DNA of 64,000 nucleotides from NCBI RefSeq assembly GCF_046592965.1, contig NZ_JBISBV010000001.1:62001-126000 (forward strand), read 5' to 3'. A program made the position numbers and the translations under genes. Within the stretch, counting starts at the first letter, position 1. Every line of letters begins with the position of its first letter. This DNA is from Marivita sp046592965 (lineage in GTDB: Bacteria > Pseudomonadota > Alphaproteobacteria > Rhodobacterales > Rhodobacteraceae). Below are positions 50,609 through 59,656 of the stretch, in pieces. The notes below the pieces were generated by a model, which ran no database searches, had not been told where the DNA came from, and saw only the letters and a list, made by a program, of their open reading frames with translations.

Positions 50609-52122
50609 CGCTGGATCAAACTCTCACCGGTCATTTCCTCGGGCTTCGGCAGTTGCATCAGTTCCAGCAACGTGGGCGCCAGATCGGCCAGCCGCCCGTC
50701 TTTAAGGCTCGCACCCTCCGGGCCGCCGAACAGGATCACTGGAACAAGGTTCGTCGTATGCGCCGTGTGCGGCCCGCCGGTATCCGGATCGACCATCGTT
50801 TCGCAATTGCCATGATCGGCAGTGACAATCATCGCGCCACCCGCCTTTTCGACCGCCGCGAGCACACGGCCCAGCCCTGCGTCCACAGTCTCGCAGGCCT
50901 TGATCGCCGCCTCCAGATCGCCGGTATGGCCGACCATGTCGGGATTGGCGTAATTGGTCACGATCAGATCATAACCCGCCTCGATCGCCGCCACGAATTT
51001 CTCGGTCACCTCGTCCGCCGACATCTCGGGTTGCAAATCATAGGTCGCAACGCTCGGGCTTTTGGGCATGAACCGGTCTTCCCCCTCTTCGGGCGTTTCC
51101 TGCCCGCCGTTCAGGAAAAACGTCACATGCGGGTACTTTTCGGTTTCCGCCAGCCGGAACTGGGTTTTGCCTTGTTTCGACACCCACGCCCCCAGCGTGT
51201 TCTCGATCTTTTGCTTGGGATAGGCCGACGTCATGTAGGCATTGTGCGCCTGCGAATAGTCGACCATGCCCAGCATCGCCGACAACTCGGGCTTTTCGCG
51301 CTCGAACCCGTCGAAATTGGCCTCTCCGATCGCGGCCAGAATCTCCCGCGCCCGATCGGCGCGGAAATTCAGGCAGAACACCCCGTCGCCCGGCGCCAAA
51401 CCGGCGTAATCACCGATCACCCTGGGTTCGATAAATTCGTCGTTCTGCTTGCCCGCATAGGCATCCGATACCGCCGAAACCGCGTCATTCGCGGTGATCC
51501 CCTTGCCCAGCATCATGGCATCATAGGCGCGCTGCACGCGATCCCAGCGGGTATCGCGGTCCATCGCGAAATACCGCCCGATCACCGTACCGATCCGCGC
51601 GGCGTCCGGCAGGCTGTCGACAAGCTCTTTGACAAACGCCTGTGCCGATGTCGGCGCAACATCGCGCCCATCGGTGATAGCGTGCACGATCACCTCAAGC
51701 CCCTGATCGCACAGAACCTTGATCGCTGCCTTGATATGCTGGATGTGCCCGTGCACACCCCCATCCGAGACGACGCCGATCACATGCGCCCGCCCGCCCG
51801 CAGATTTCACCGTTTTTGCAAACTCCAGGATGGCGGCGTTTTGAAAGAACGATCCATCTTCGATAGCCAGATCAATCTGCCCCAAATCCATCGCCACGAC
51901 ACGCCCGGCCCCGATATTCGTATGCCCCACTTCGGAATTGCCCATTTGCCCACGCGGCAAACCCACGTCCGGGCCATGCGTGAGCAAGGTGGCATGGGGG
52001 CACGTCGCCATCAGGTGATCCATCGTCGGAGTGTCGGCCAACTTGGGTGCATTTGCCGCCGCGTCCTCTCTCAGCCCCCAGCCATCTAGGATGGTCAGAA
52101 CAACGGGTTTCGGAATGGTCAT
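50605..52122 (-). CDS. gpmI: 2,3-bisphosphoglycerate-independent phosphoglycerate mutase
   Basis: This dimanganese enzyme interconverts 3- and 2-phosphoglycerate in glycolysis. The 505 aa start MTIPKPVVLTILDGWGLRE and contain the phosphoserine motif GNSEVGHTNIGAG, the metal motifs YANPDMVGHTG and TADHGNCE. The ATG at 52122 gives the usual length. It leads the gpmI-envC-ctpA operon, coupled by 4-bp overlaps. Confidence 0.97.
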   Translation of the reverse strand: MTIPKPVVLTILDGWGLREDAAANAPKLADTPTMDHLMATCPHATLLTHGPDVGLPRGQMGNSEVGHTNIGAGRVVAMDLGQIDLAIEDGSFFQNAAILEFAKTVKSAGGRAHVIGVVSDGGVHGHIQHIKAAIKVLCDQGLEVIVHAITDGRDVAPTSAQAFVKELVDSLPDAARIGTVIGRYFAMDRDTRWDRVQRAYDAMMLGKGITANDAVSAVSDAYAGKQNDEFIEPRVIGDYAGLAPGDGVFCLNFRADRAREILAAIGEANFDGFEREKPELSAMLGMVDYSQAHNAYMTSAYPKQKIENTLGAWVSKQGKTQFRLAETEKYPHVTFFLNGGQETPEEGEDRFMPKSPSVATYDLQPEMSADEVTEKFVAAIEAGYDLIVTNYANPDMVGHTGDLEAAIKACETVDAGLGRVLAAVEKAGGAMIVTADHGNCETMVDPDTGGPHTAHTTNLVPVILFGGPEGASLKDGRLADLAPTLLELMQLPKPEEMTGESLIQR

Positions 52123-52202
52123 GCAATGCGCCCTTCTGATTGATGCCAGCTTCGCGCGCGGTGTAGCAGACGCGCTCAAAGATGTGGAGAGGCCGCGCGC
52201 GC

Positions 52203-52808
52203 CTAAGAGAACGCCCGCCAACCGGCCAGCCACCGGGTCAGCGTGGTGACAAGGCACATCGCGGCAAACACATATGCCAATACCGCAAAGGATGTCGGCC
52301 AGAGACACATGGCGACAAACACCGCGATGGTTTCCGTTCCTTCCGTCAAGCCGCCCAGATAATAGATGCCCTTGCTGGGATAGTGTGCCGATGCCAGACC
52401 GCGCTTTTCCGCTATGATCGAAAACGCCAGGAACGACGACCCTGTGCCCACGAAACTCGCGATCAACACAGCAGCCGCCACGCCGTTCGCGGCAGGATCG
52501 TAAATGGCGAAACCCAGCGGAAACACCGCGTAAAACACGAAATCCATCGCGATATCCAGGAATGCGCCCCGATCTGTCGGCACACCAAGCCGCGCGACAG
52601 CGCCGTCCAGCCCATCCGCCAGCCGGTTCAGGATCAGACATAATAGCCCGATCCAGAACAGACCGGAGGCCAGTGCCGGCACGGCGGCCATTCCGATCGC
52701 AAAGCCCGCAAGCGTGATCTGGTCCGCCCCGACGCCCCGTGCCGCCAGCACTCGCGCCGGACGTTCGATCACGCGTTTGAGCAACGGCAATATGGCGGCG
52801 TCAATCAT
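52203..52808 (-). CDS. CDP-alcohol phosphatidyltransferase family protein
   Basis: This inner-membrane enzyme transfers a phosphatidyl or similar group from a CDP-activated donor to an alcohol. The 201 aa have about six membrane spans and the family motif D-x2-DG-x2-AR-x7-G-x3-D-x3-D (DGLDGAVAR, then GAFLDIAMD). The exact alcohol is not predictable; the protein is short for PgsA. GAGG precedes the ATG at 52808. It lies 80 bp before gpmI on the same strand. Confidence 0.9.
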   Translation of the reverse strand: MIDAAILPLLKRVIERPARVLAARGVGADQITLAGFAIGMAAVPALASGLFWIGLLCLILNRLADGLDGAVARLGVPTDRGAFLDIAMDFVFYAVFPLGFAIYDPAANGVAAAVLIASFVGTGSSFLAFSIIAEKRGLASAHYPSKGIYYLGGLTEGTETIAVFVAMCLWPTSFAVLAYVFAAMCLVTTLTRWLAGWRAFS

Positions 52809-52968
52809 GAAATCCTCTGGTTTTGACTGCAAAACCTCGCTTAAACGCCGCTATGCGATCCGTACACTGAAATCTTGCACACCGGTTTGTCATTTGACCC
52901 GAATGTCCTATCCCTGCTTTGAACAACCCCACCCGGGGCGTCCGCCCTCGTCACACAGGACTAGCTGA

Positions 52969-54186
52969 ATGCGCCGACTTCTTGCCGCGACCCTGGCCAC
53001 GGTTACCGCCGTCACTGCCCCGACAGCTTCACCGGCAGAGCCGGACCCCGGCAATTGGGATGCGGTTGTGACAGAGGCGCGCGACCAGACGGTGTACTGG
53101 AATGCCTGGGGTGGGTCCGACACGATCAACGGCTTTATCGACTGGATCGCCAGCCGCGTGCGCGCGGATTACGGGGTGACGCTCGAGCATGTAAAACTCT
53201 CAGACACAGCCGAGGCGGTGAGCCGCGTACTGGCCGAGAAATCCGCCGGGAAAGACGACGGTGGCGCGGTCGATCTCATCTGGATCAACGGCGAGAACTT
53301 TGCCGCGATGAAAGATCAAAACCTGCTCTTTGGTCCTTGGGTCCCCTTGATGCCAAGCTGGGAAAACGTCGACGTTGCGGGAAAGCCCGCCGTCATTTCG
53401 GATTTTACCGTGCCCACCGACGGGCTCGAGGCGCCGTGGGGAATGGCGCAGGTGGTGTTTTATTATGACACCGCGCGGCTAAGCGCTCCGCCGAAATCCA
53501 TGCTGGCGCTGGCGGAGTATGCCGCCGCCAATCCCGGACGCTTCACCTATCCGCAACCGCCCAACTTCCTCGGCTCCACTTTCCTCAAACAGGCACTGAT
53601 CGAATTCGTCCCCGACGCGAGTATCCTTCAAACCCCCGTGGATGAGGCCGATTACACCACTGCAACCGCCGATTTCTGGGCATTTCTCGAAGGTCTGACG
53701 CCGAACCTCTGGCGCTCGGGCCGCGCCTATCCGCAAAATGAAGCGCGCCAGATCCAACTCATGGCCGACGGCGAGATCGACCTGGCCATCAGCTTCAATC
53801 CCAACGAGGCCTCGAACGCCATTGCCAAGTTCGAACTGCCCGACACCGTGCGCAGCTTTGTGTTTGATGCGGGCAGTCTCGGCAACGCCAGTTTCGTTGC
53901 GATCCCCTACAATGCAAATGCCAAGGCCGGCGCCATGGTCGTGGCCAATTTCCTGATGTCGCCCGAAGCGCAGGCCAAGATGCAGGATCCCAATGTCTGG
54001 GGGTTGGGAACCGTGCTTGATTTGACCAAACTGAACGACATCGACCGAGCCCGTTTTGACGCGCTAGACCTCGGGGTTGCGACATTGCCACCTGACCAGC
54101 TTGGCCGCACATTGCCAGAACCCCATCCGAGCTGGATGGTTCGGCTGGAAGAAGACTGGTCTGACCGGTTCGGCGTCGCGCAATAG
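52969..54186 (+). CDS. ABC transporter substrate-binding protein, YnjB type
   Basis: The 405-aa periplasmic binding protein has a signal peptide (MRRLLAATLATVTAV up to about residue 23) and the YnjB pattern: VYWNAWGGSDTINGFIDWI, VDLIWINGENFAAMK, LEAPWGMAQVVFYYD. Its best relatives belong to the ynjBCD systems, whose substrate is not established (thiamine or polyamine-like ligands have been suggested for similar proteins). It starts the three-gene importer. Confidence 0.88.
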   Translation: MRRLLAATLATVTAVTAPTASPAEPDPGNWDAVVTEARDQTVYWNAWGGSDTINGFIDWIASRVRADYGVTLEHVKLSDTAEAVSRVLAEKSAGKDDGGAVDLIWINGENFAAMKDQNLLFGPWVPLMPSWENVDVAGKPAVISDFTVPTDGLEAPWGMAQVVFYYDTARLSAPPKSMLALAEYAAANPGRFTYPQPPNFLGSTFLKQALIEFVPDASILQTPVDEADYTTATADFWAFLEGLTPNLWRSGRAYPQNEARQIQLMADGEIDLAISFNPNEASNAIAKFELPDTVRSFVFDAGSLGNASFVAIPYNANAKAGAMVVANFLMSPEAQAKMQDPNVWGLGTVLDLTKLNDIDRARFDALDLGVATLPPDQLGRTLPEPHPSWMVRLEEDWSDRFGVAQ

Positions 54187-54196
54187 GCGCGCCTGA

Positions 54197-55915
54197 ATGC
54201 CGGACGATTGCGCACCAGGAACGCGACACCCCGGATTGTTGCATTGGGCGCCCTTGCTCACGCTCGGGGTCATGACGGGTCCGGTCATCGCCGGTGTGCT
54301 TGGAACGTTGGCTCCCGCTTTCGGGGTCTTGCCCGCGCTCGGCGGAAATACCCTGACGCTCTTGCCGTTTCACATGTTGATCGACACCCCCGGCATCGCG
54401 CGTGCCAGCATCCTGAGCGTCACGACCGGGCTCGCCGCGACCATGCTGTCCCTGCTGTTGGTCGCGCTCATCTGCGCCGCGTGGAGCGGCACCCGCGCAT
54501 TTCGCCTGATCGAACGCGCGCTGTCGCCGCTTTTGTCGGTCCCCCATGCGGCTGCCGCGTTCGCGCTGGTCTTCCTGATCGCCCCCTCCGGCTGGATCGC
54601 ACGCGCAGCGTCACCGTGGCTCACCGGGTGGGAGCGCCCGCCGGACCTGCTCATCCTGCAGGACGTTTACGGGCTTTCACTCACCGCCGGGCTGGTCGTC
54701 AAGGAGATGCCGTTCCTGCTGCTGATGACATTGGCGGCGCTTGGCCAGGTCCGCACCGCGCAGGCCCGTCAGACCGCGGTGGCCCTTGGCTACGCGCCTG
54801 CAACAGGTTGGCTCAAATCGGTGTTTCCGCTGATTTATGCACAAATCCGGCTTCCGGTTTATGCAGTTCTGGCCTTTTCCATGACGGTCATCGACGTTGC
54901 ACTGATCCTTGGTCCGACCACGCCGCCCACGCTTGCCGTGCAGATCCTGCGTTGGATGAACGATCCCGATCTCACAATGCGGTTTCTCGCCTCGGCTGCT
55001 GCGGTCTGGCAGCTTGCGCTGGTCATCGGCACGCTCGTCTTCTGGCGCATGGGTGAGCACATCGTTACCATGCTGGGCCGCCGCTGGATTGCCTCCGGCG
55101 CACGAGGGGGCGGCACCGTTGCGATCAAAACCCTCTCTCTGGCGGCAGCATCACTCAGCGCCAGCGCCATCGTTTTCGGGCTGATCGGCCTTTTCATCTG
55201 GTCCATCGCCGGCTTTTGGAGTTTTCCCAATGCAATGCCGGATGGCTTCACCACTCGCACATGGATGCGCCATGCCATGAGCCTCTGGCCTGTCATCACA
55301 GAGACCCTCATCATCGCTGGCATAGCGACCCTGGCCGCACTGTTCCTGACCCTTGCGTGCCTCGAAGCCGAGGAGCGCCACGGCATCAAGCCGCGCACGC
55401 GTGCGCTTTGGCTGCTGTACGTTCCGCTGATCGTGCCACAGATCGCCTTTCTCACCGGGCTGCAAACTCTTGCCATTTTTACCGGAATTGACGGCAATCG
55501 AACTGCTGTTGTCTTTGTTCACATCATCTTTGTCCTGCCATATGTCTTTTTATCCCTCGCAGACCCGTTTCGCGCGTGGGATTCCCGCTATGGACATATC
55601 GCGCGAGCCCTCGGCGCCTCTTGCGACGGTGTCCTCTGGCGTGTGCGACTGCCGATGCTGCTGCGCCCGATCCTGACGGCCGCCGCCGTCGGCTTTGCAG
55701 TGTCCATCGGGCAGTATCTCCCGACACTTCTTGCCGGGGCGGGCCGCGTGCAAACCCTGACCACCGAAGCGGTGGCACTGGCGTCAGGGGGTGACCGAAG
55801 GGTCATATCGGTCTATGCGCTCACCCAAACCGCCGTTGCATTCCTGCCCTTCGCGCTGGCGGTGTTTGTGCCGCTGTTTGTCTGGCGAAACCGCAAAGGG
55901 CTACGGCATGCCTGA
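54197..55915 (+). CDS. ABC transporter permease, YnjC type (double-length)
   Basis: The 572-aa membrane protein has two permease halves in one chain, each with about six spans and an EAA-like loop (QTAVALGYAPATGWLKSVFP in the first, ARALGASCDGVLWRVRLPM in the second). This fused layout is typical of YnjC/FbpB-like permeases. The start ATG has no strong ribosome-binding site; an ATG at 54272 is an alternative. It precedes the ATPase gene, overlapping by 8 bp. Confidence 0.9.
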   Translation: MPDDCAPGTRHPGLLHWAPLLTLGVMTGPVIAGVLGTLAPAFGVLPALGGNTLTLLPFHMLIDTPGIARASILSVTTGLAATMLSLLLVALICAAWSGTRAFRLIERALSPLLSVPHAAAAFALVFLIAPSGWIARAASPWLTGWERPPDLLILQDVYGLSLTAGLVVKEMPFLLLMTLAALGQVRTAQARQTAVALGYAPATGWLKSVFPLIYAQIRLPVYAVLAFSMTVIDVALILGPTTPPTLAVQILRWMNDPDLTMRFLASAAAVWQLALVIGTLVFWRMGEHIVTMLGRRWIASGARGGGTVAIKTLSLAAASLSASAIVFGLIGLFIWSIAGFWSFPNAMPDGFTTRTWMRHAMSLWPVITETLIIAGIATLAALFLTLACLEAEERHGIKPRTRALWLLYVPLIVPQIAFLTGLQTLAIFTGIDGNRTAVVFVHIIFVLPYVFLSLADPFRAWDSRYGHIARALGASCDGVLWRVRLPMLLRPILTAAAVGFAVSIGQYLPTLLAGAGRVQTLTTEAVALASGGDRRVISVYALTQTAVAFLPFALAVFVPLFVWRNRKGLRHA

Positions 55916-56564
55916 TCACGAAGCACAGCGAGCCGGCCTGACACTCAGCCATGTCAAGATCACGCGCGGTGCCCGCACGCTTGTCGACATCAATGACCAT
56001 GTCGATCCCGGCGAAACGCTCACCGTCATGGGCCCGTCCGGTGCGGGCAAGTCAACGCTCCTGTCCTATATCATCGGCACGCTCGATCCCACTTTCACGG
56101 CACGGGGCCGTGTCTTGCTCAACGGCACCGACATCACCCAACTTGCACCCGAACAGCGCCATGTCGGCATTCTGTTTCAGGACGAACTTCTGTTTCCGCA
56201 CCTTTCGGTGGGCGAAAACCTGGCCTTTGGCCTTCGACCAACGGTCAGATCGCGCACCGAACGCAAGCGTCGGATCGACGCCGCCCTGACCGATATCGGC
56301 CTCACAGGCTTTGCCGACCGCGATCCCGAGACCCTGTCTGGTGGTCAAAAAGCCCGGGTCGCCCTGATGCGGATGCTTCTTTCTGAGCCAAAAGCGTTAC
56401 TATTGGATGAACCGTTTTCCCGCCTGGATGCGGCGCGCCGCGATCAGATCAGAACCCTGGTATTCGCGCAGGCCCGCTCCAAAGGTCTGCCCGTGCTGCT
56501 GGTCACCCATGACCACGCGGATGCCGACGCCGCACAGGGCCGCGTCCATGTCCTGAACATCTAG
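55908..56564 (+). CDS. ABC transporter ATP-binding protein, YnjD type
   Basis: The 218-aa ATPase has Walker A GPSGAGKST, the signature LSGGQKARVAL, Walker B ALLLDEPFSRLD and the His of LVTHDHADAD. It powers uptake by the YnjBC-type partner proteins. The ATG at 55908 matches the normal N-terminus; a longer frame inside the permease gene is rejected. Its stop overlaps that of the convergent glycosyltransferase gene in a shared CTAG. Confidence 0.92.
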   Translation: MPDHEAQRAGLTLSHVKITRGARTLVDINDHVDPGETLTVMGPSGAGKSTLLSYIIGTLDPTFTARGRVLLNGTDITQLAPEQRHVGILFQDELLFPHLSVGENLAFGLRPTVRSRTERKRRIDAALTDIGLTGFADRDPETLSGGQKARVALMRMLLSEPKALLLDEPFSRLDAARRDQIRTLVFAQARSKGLPVLLVTHDHADADAAQGRVHVLNI

Positions 56565-57343
56565 CGATCCGGCACAAGCCCCGAGGCATTTCCGGCACGC
56601 CGCAACCGAATTGCATGCGTGACCTCGAGCGGCAGGATTGTAACGCACTTTGCATAGCGGGGAATCATCCGCGCCGGTTGGGACAGTGCACGCCATGCCC
56701 ATTCCATCGCAATGGCGCGCACCCAACCCGGAGCACGCTTCTGCGCTCCCGAGAGGAAATCAAGCCCGGCGCCGATCGACACAAACCCCACGGTTGGTAG
56801 CCTTTGCCGCCCGTAGGCTGCGAAGAGCTCCTGTTTCGGCGCGCCCAGCGCCAAGAGCACGACATCCGCACCCGAGTGGCCCAATGCGTCCAGAACGTCA
56901 TCGGCAGCGGCGCCCGCGGGTTCAAATCCCATTGGCGGAGCGAGCGTTGCCACAACACGTGTGCCGGGCACTTCGCGCTCCAGATATTGTCGGGCGGCGG
57001 TCAACGTCTGCTGCGTACTGCCCACCAGACCCAACGTCTTTCCGTGCGCTGCAACCAGTTGCGCAAGCGGCAGAATCGCGTCCGAGCCCGGAATGAGATC
57101 AACCGGCCGCCCCGCCAGACGCGACAGCCAGACAATCGGATTGCCATCGGCCACAACCAGATCCTGTGCCGCGTACGCATCGCGGAATCGTCCGTCGCAC
57201 CGTAGTTTCACCAGATGATCGAGATTGATCGTCGCCAGCGAGAACCCTTCACCAACCTGCAACCGCTCCGACACGTGCCGCTTCAGCGCGGCCCAGTCAG
57301 GCACATTCACCGGCACGTCGAATCCTTCACCCCAAAAGCGCAT
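56561..57343 (-). CDS. WecB/TagA/CpsF family glycosyltransferase
   Basis: This family (GT26) transfers a sugar, often ManNAcA- or ManNAc-type, to an undecaprenyl-linked intermediate in surface-glycan synthesis. The 260 aa contain the motifs TINLDHLVKLR, VADGNPIVWLSRLAGRP, LGAPKQELF and GFVSIGAGLDFLSGAQKRAP. AAGGAGG lies 5 nt before the ATG at 57343. It is divergent from the next gene across 262 bp with no clear consensus boxes; it faces away from the main cluster. Confidence 0.92.
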   Translation of the reverse strand: MRFWGEGFDVPVNVPDWAALKRHVSERLQVGEGFSLATINLDHLVKLRCDGRFRDAYAAQDLVVADGNPIVWLSRLAGRPVDLIPGSDAILPLAQLVAAHGKTLGLVGSTQQTLTAARQYLEREVPGTRVVATLAPPMGFEPAGAAADDVLDALGHSGADVVLLALGAPKQELFAAYGRQRLPTVGFVSIGAGLDFLSGAQKRAPGWVRAIAMEWAWRALSQPARMIPRYAKCVTILPLEVTHAIRLRRAGNASGLVPDR

Positions 57344-57605
57344 CTGCGCCTCCTTTTGCCCTGCGCGTGGATCATGTAGCTTGGTCATAGGGCCAAATCG
57401 GGGCGAAGCTGCTGCAAGTTCAAGACATTTCGGCAATTCATCTCCAAGAATGCTCGGAAACTTGGGTTTTGTCGAAATATGACCATGATTGTGCGATTGA
57501 ACACCTTAAACTCAGCGCAGACCCAAGAGCAGACCTTGTGAATCGCCCACATTCCTTTCCCACACACCGCGCGTGCTGCGGAGTTCTGTTTGTCGGAAAG
57601 ACGAT

Positions 57606-58733
57606 ATGAGCCGTGTGGTATCCATAATCGGGTGCGGGTTCGTAGCAGATCTTTACATGAGGTCGCTGCACGCCATGGCCGGCATCACCATCGCCCATGT
57701 GTTCGACCACGATCCCGAAAGACTGGCCCGTTTCTGCGCCCATTGGTCGGTGCCTGCCGCTGACTCGCTGGAGCATCTGCTCGACACCCATCCGCGCGAT
57801 GGCATCGTTTTGAACCTCACCAACCCGTCCGCGCATTTCGAGATAAACACCGCCTGCCTTGCGGCCGGTTGCCATACCTATTCCGAAAAACCGCTGGCGA
57901 TGACCATAGAAGACGCCAAAACCTTGCACACGCAGGCCAAGGCGGCCGACCTCATGCTGGCCTCTGCGCCATGCAGCATGTTGGGCGAAGCCGCGCAAAC
58001 CCTTGGCTACGCGCTTCGCAATGACATCGCTGGCACGCCTCGCCTGATCTATGCCGAACTTGACGACGGGTTCGTTCCGCAAGCCGCATATCGCAAATGG
58101 ATTTCGGACTCCGGTGCGCCTTGGCCGTTCGAGGATGAATTTCGGGTCGGCTGCACGCTGGAACACGCGGGCTACTACCTCGGCTGGCTGATCGCCTGGT
58201 TCGGAACGGTGCGCACAGTCGTCGCCGCCTCTGCCGAGACAATTCCCGACAAGGACGGCACCGGTCCGTTTGCGCCCGATGTGTCGGTCGCCACGTTGTT
58301 CTTTGAAAACGGGCCGGTCACACGGTTGACCTGCTCCATCGTCGCGCCGCATGATCACCGGATCAGGATCGTCGGTGACACCGGCGTGCTGACCTGCAAG
58401 GCCGCTTGGGACAACGCCGCCAAGGTGACGTTTGCCAAGCGTTTGACGCTTCGTCGACGGCTCATGGAATCGCCATTTCCGAGACGCGTGCGCTTGTCGC
58501 AGCCGACCCATCCCAAGGTGAAACGCTGGGGAGCGGCCGCGATGAATTTCATGCTCGGCCCCGCTGAAATGCTTGACGCGCTGCACGAAAATCGCGCCTC
58601 GCGGATGACCAATGATTTTGCCTTGCACATGACCGAAGTGACGCTCGCCATTCAGAACGCGGGTGAAACCTCGGGCGCGCAATCCATGACCACGCGCTGC
58701 GATCCGATGGAGCCGATGCCGTGGGCCAGGTAA
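57606..58733 (+). CDS. Gfo/Idh/MocA family oxidoreductase
   Basis: The 375-aa NAD(P)-dependent dehydrogenase has the Rossmann motif VVSIIGCGFVADLYMRSL and the catalytic Lys-Pro element in YSEKPLAM. The second domain continues from about residue 125. Such enzymes oxidise or reduce nucleotide sugars or free sugars; here the context implies a glycan precursor. GGAAA lies 7 nt before the ATG. It overlaps the epimerase gene by 13 bp. Confidence 0.9.
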   Translation: MSRVVSIIGCGFVADLYMRSLHAMAGITIAHVFDHDPERLARFCAHWSVPAADSLEHLLDTHPRDGIVLNLTNPSAHFEINTACLAAGCHTYSEKPLAMTIEDAKTLHTQAKAADLMLASAPCSMLGEAAQTLGYALRNDIAGTPRLIYAELDDGFVPQAAYRKWISDSGAPWPFEDEFRVGCTLEHAGYYLGWLIAWFGTVRTVVAASAETIPDKDGTGPFAPDVSVATLFFENGPVTRLTCSIVAPHDHRIRIVGDTGVLTCKAAWDNAAKVTFAKRLTLRRRLMESPFPRRVRLSQPTHPKVKRWGAAAMNFMLGPAEMLDALHENRASRMTNDFALHMTEVTLAIQNAGETSGAQSMTTRCDPMEPMPWAR

Positions 58734-59656
58734 AGCGCGTTCTCATCACCGGCGCGTCGGGTTTTATCGGCCGCGCTACGGTGCGCGCTGCACTCGGCGC
58801 CGGTATTCAGGTCGTTGCCGTGCAACGATCCCAAGGAGAGCAGATACCGAACGTATCGTACGTTTCGACCGACCTGACCGTACGGAACGCCTTGCCCGAG
58901 CTGACCGCAGCAATGGCCGGGTGCGACGCTGTCATACACCTCGCTGCGGCCATGTCCGGTGGCCGCGACGCACACAATCGCCTTACCATCGGCGGCACCG
59001 AAACCCTGCTTGCCGCGATGGCGAAGGCGGGGGTAGATCATCTCACGCTCGCCAGCTCCATCGCGGTGTTCGATACGTCGCACGTGCCCGTCGGTGGCGA
59101 ACTCACCGACGATTGCCCGCTGGAAGACCCGGCGGGTGCGCGGGATGTCTATTCCGCTGCGAAGGTCCGCCAAGAGCAACTCGCCCGAGCGGCAGACCTG
59201 CAAAGCCTCGCCATCGTGCGGCCTGGCATTGTGTATGATGAATCGCGTCTATGGAACGCGCATCTGGGGATCGGCTTGGGGCCGGTTCTGCTGCAAATCG
59301 GGGGGGACGACCGGCTGCCAATGTGCCATGTCGACCGCTGCGCCGCGGCCCTTGTTCAGGCGACGGTTAATCAGGTAGATGCCACCTTTGTCGTTCTTGA
59401 TCCGGCGTTGCCGACCCGAGGACAGGTGGTGAAGGCGTTGCAAGAAACCGGATGGCCGAAACGAGTGGTGGAAGTTCCCTACCGCGCCTTGGGATTGGCG
59501 TCTCGCGTCTTGCGCCCAGTTTCGGGCAAGCTGCCGGGCCTCCTGCGCGAACGGACGTTGCGCCAGAGGGCGTACCCCATGGTTTACAGCACCAACCAAC
59601 CGCTTGGATCTGAAGATTGGCCGGACCCGTCCCCTGACTGGAAGGCGGCCCAATGA
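58721..59656 (+). CDS. NAD-dependent epimerase/dehydratase family protein
   Basis: The 311-aa extended short-chain dehydrogenase starts at GTG and has the Rossmann motif VLITGASGFIGRAT, the structural DAVIHLAAAM block, and YSAAKVRQE holding the catalytic Tyr-x3-Lys. It probably changes the configuration or oxidation state of a nucleotide sugar. It starts inside the preceding gene and overlaps the next by 4 bp, so the cluster is a single transcription unit. Confidence 0.9.
   Translation: MGQVKRVLITGASGFIGRATVRAALGAGIQVVAVQRSQGEQIPNVSYVSTDLTVRNALPELTAAMAGCDAVIHLAAAMSGGRDAHNRLTIGGTETLLAAMAKAGVDHLTLASSIAVFDTSHVPVGGELTDDCPLEDPAGARDVYSAAKVRQEQLARAADLQSLAIVRPGIVYDESRLWNAHLGIGLGPVLLQIGGDDRLPMCHVDRCAAALVQATVNQVDATFVVLDPALPTRGQVVKALQETGWPKRVVEVPYRALGLASRVLRPVSGKLPGLLRERTLRQRAYPMVYSTNQPLGSEDWPDPSPDWKAAQ

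Noticed and set aside
50503..52089. Plus-strand open frame of 528 codons opposite gpmI and envC
   Set aside because: It spans two real genes on the other strand and has shadow-type composition.
52809..52968. TPP riboswitch before the YnjB-type gene
   Set aside because: Looked for because ynjBCD has been linked to thiamine; the conserved CUGAGA and ACC-CUGA-type blocks are not present.
57438..58682. Minus-strand open frame of 414 codons opposite the Gfo/Idh/MocA gene
   Set aside because: Same reason: strong motifs on the plus strand, none on the minus strand.
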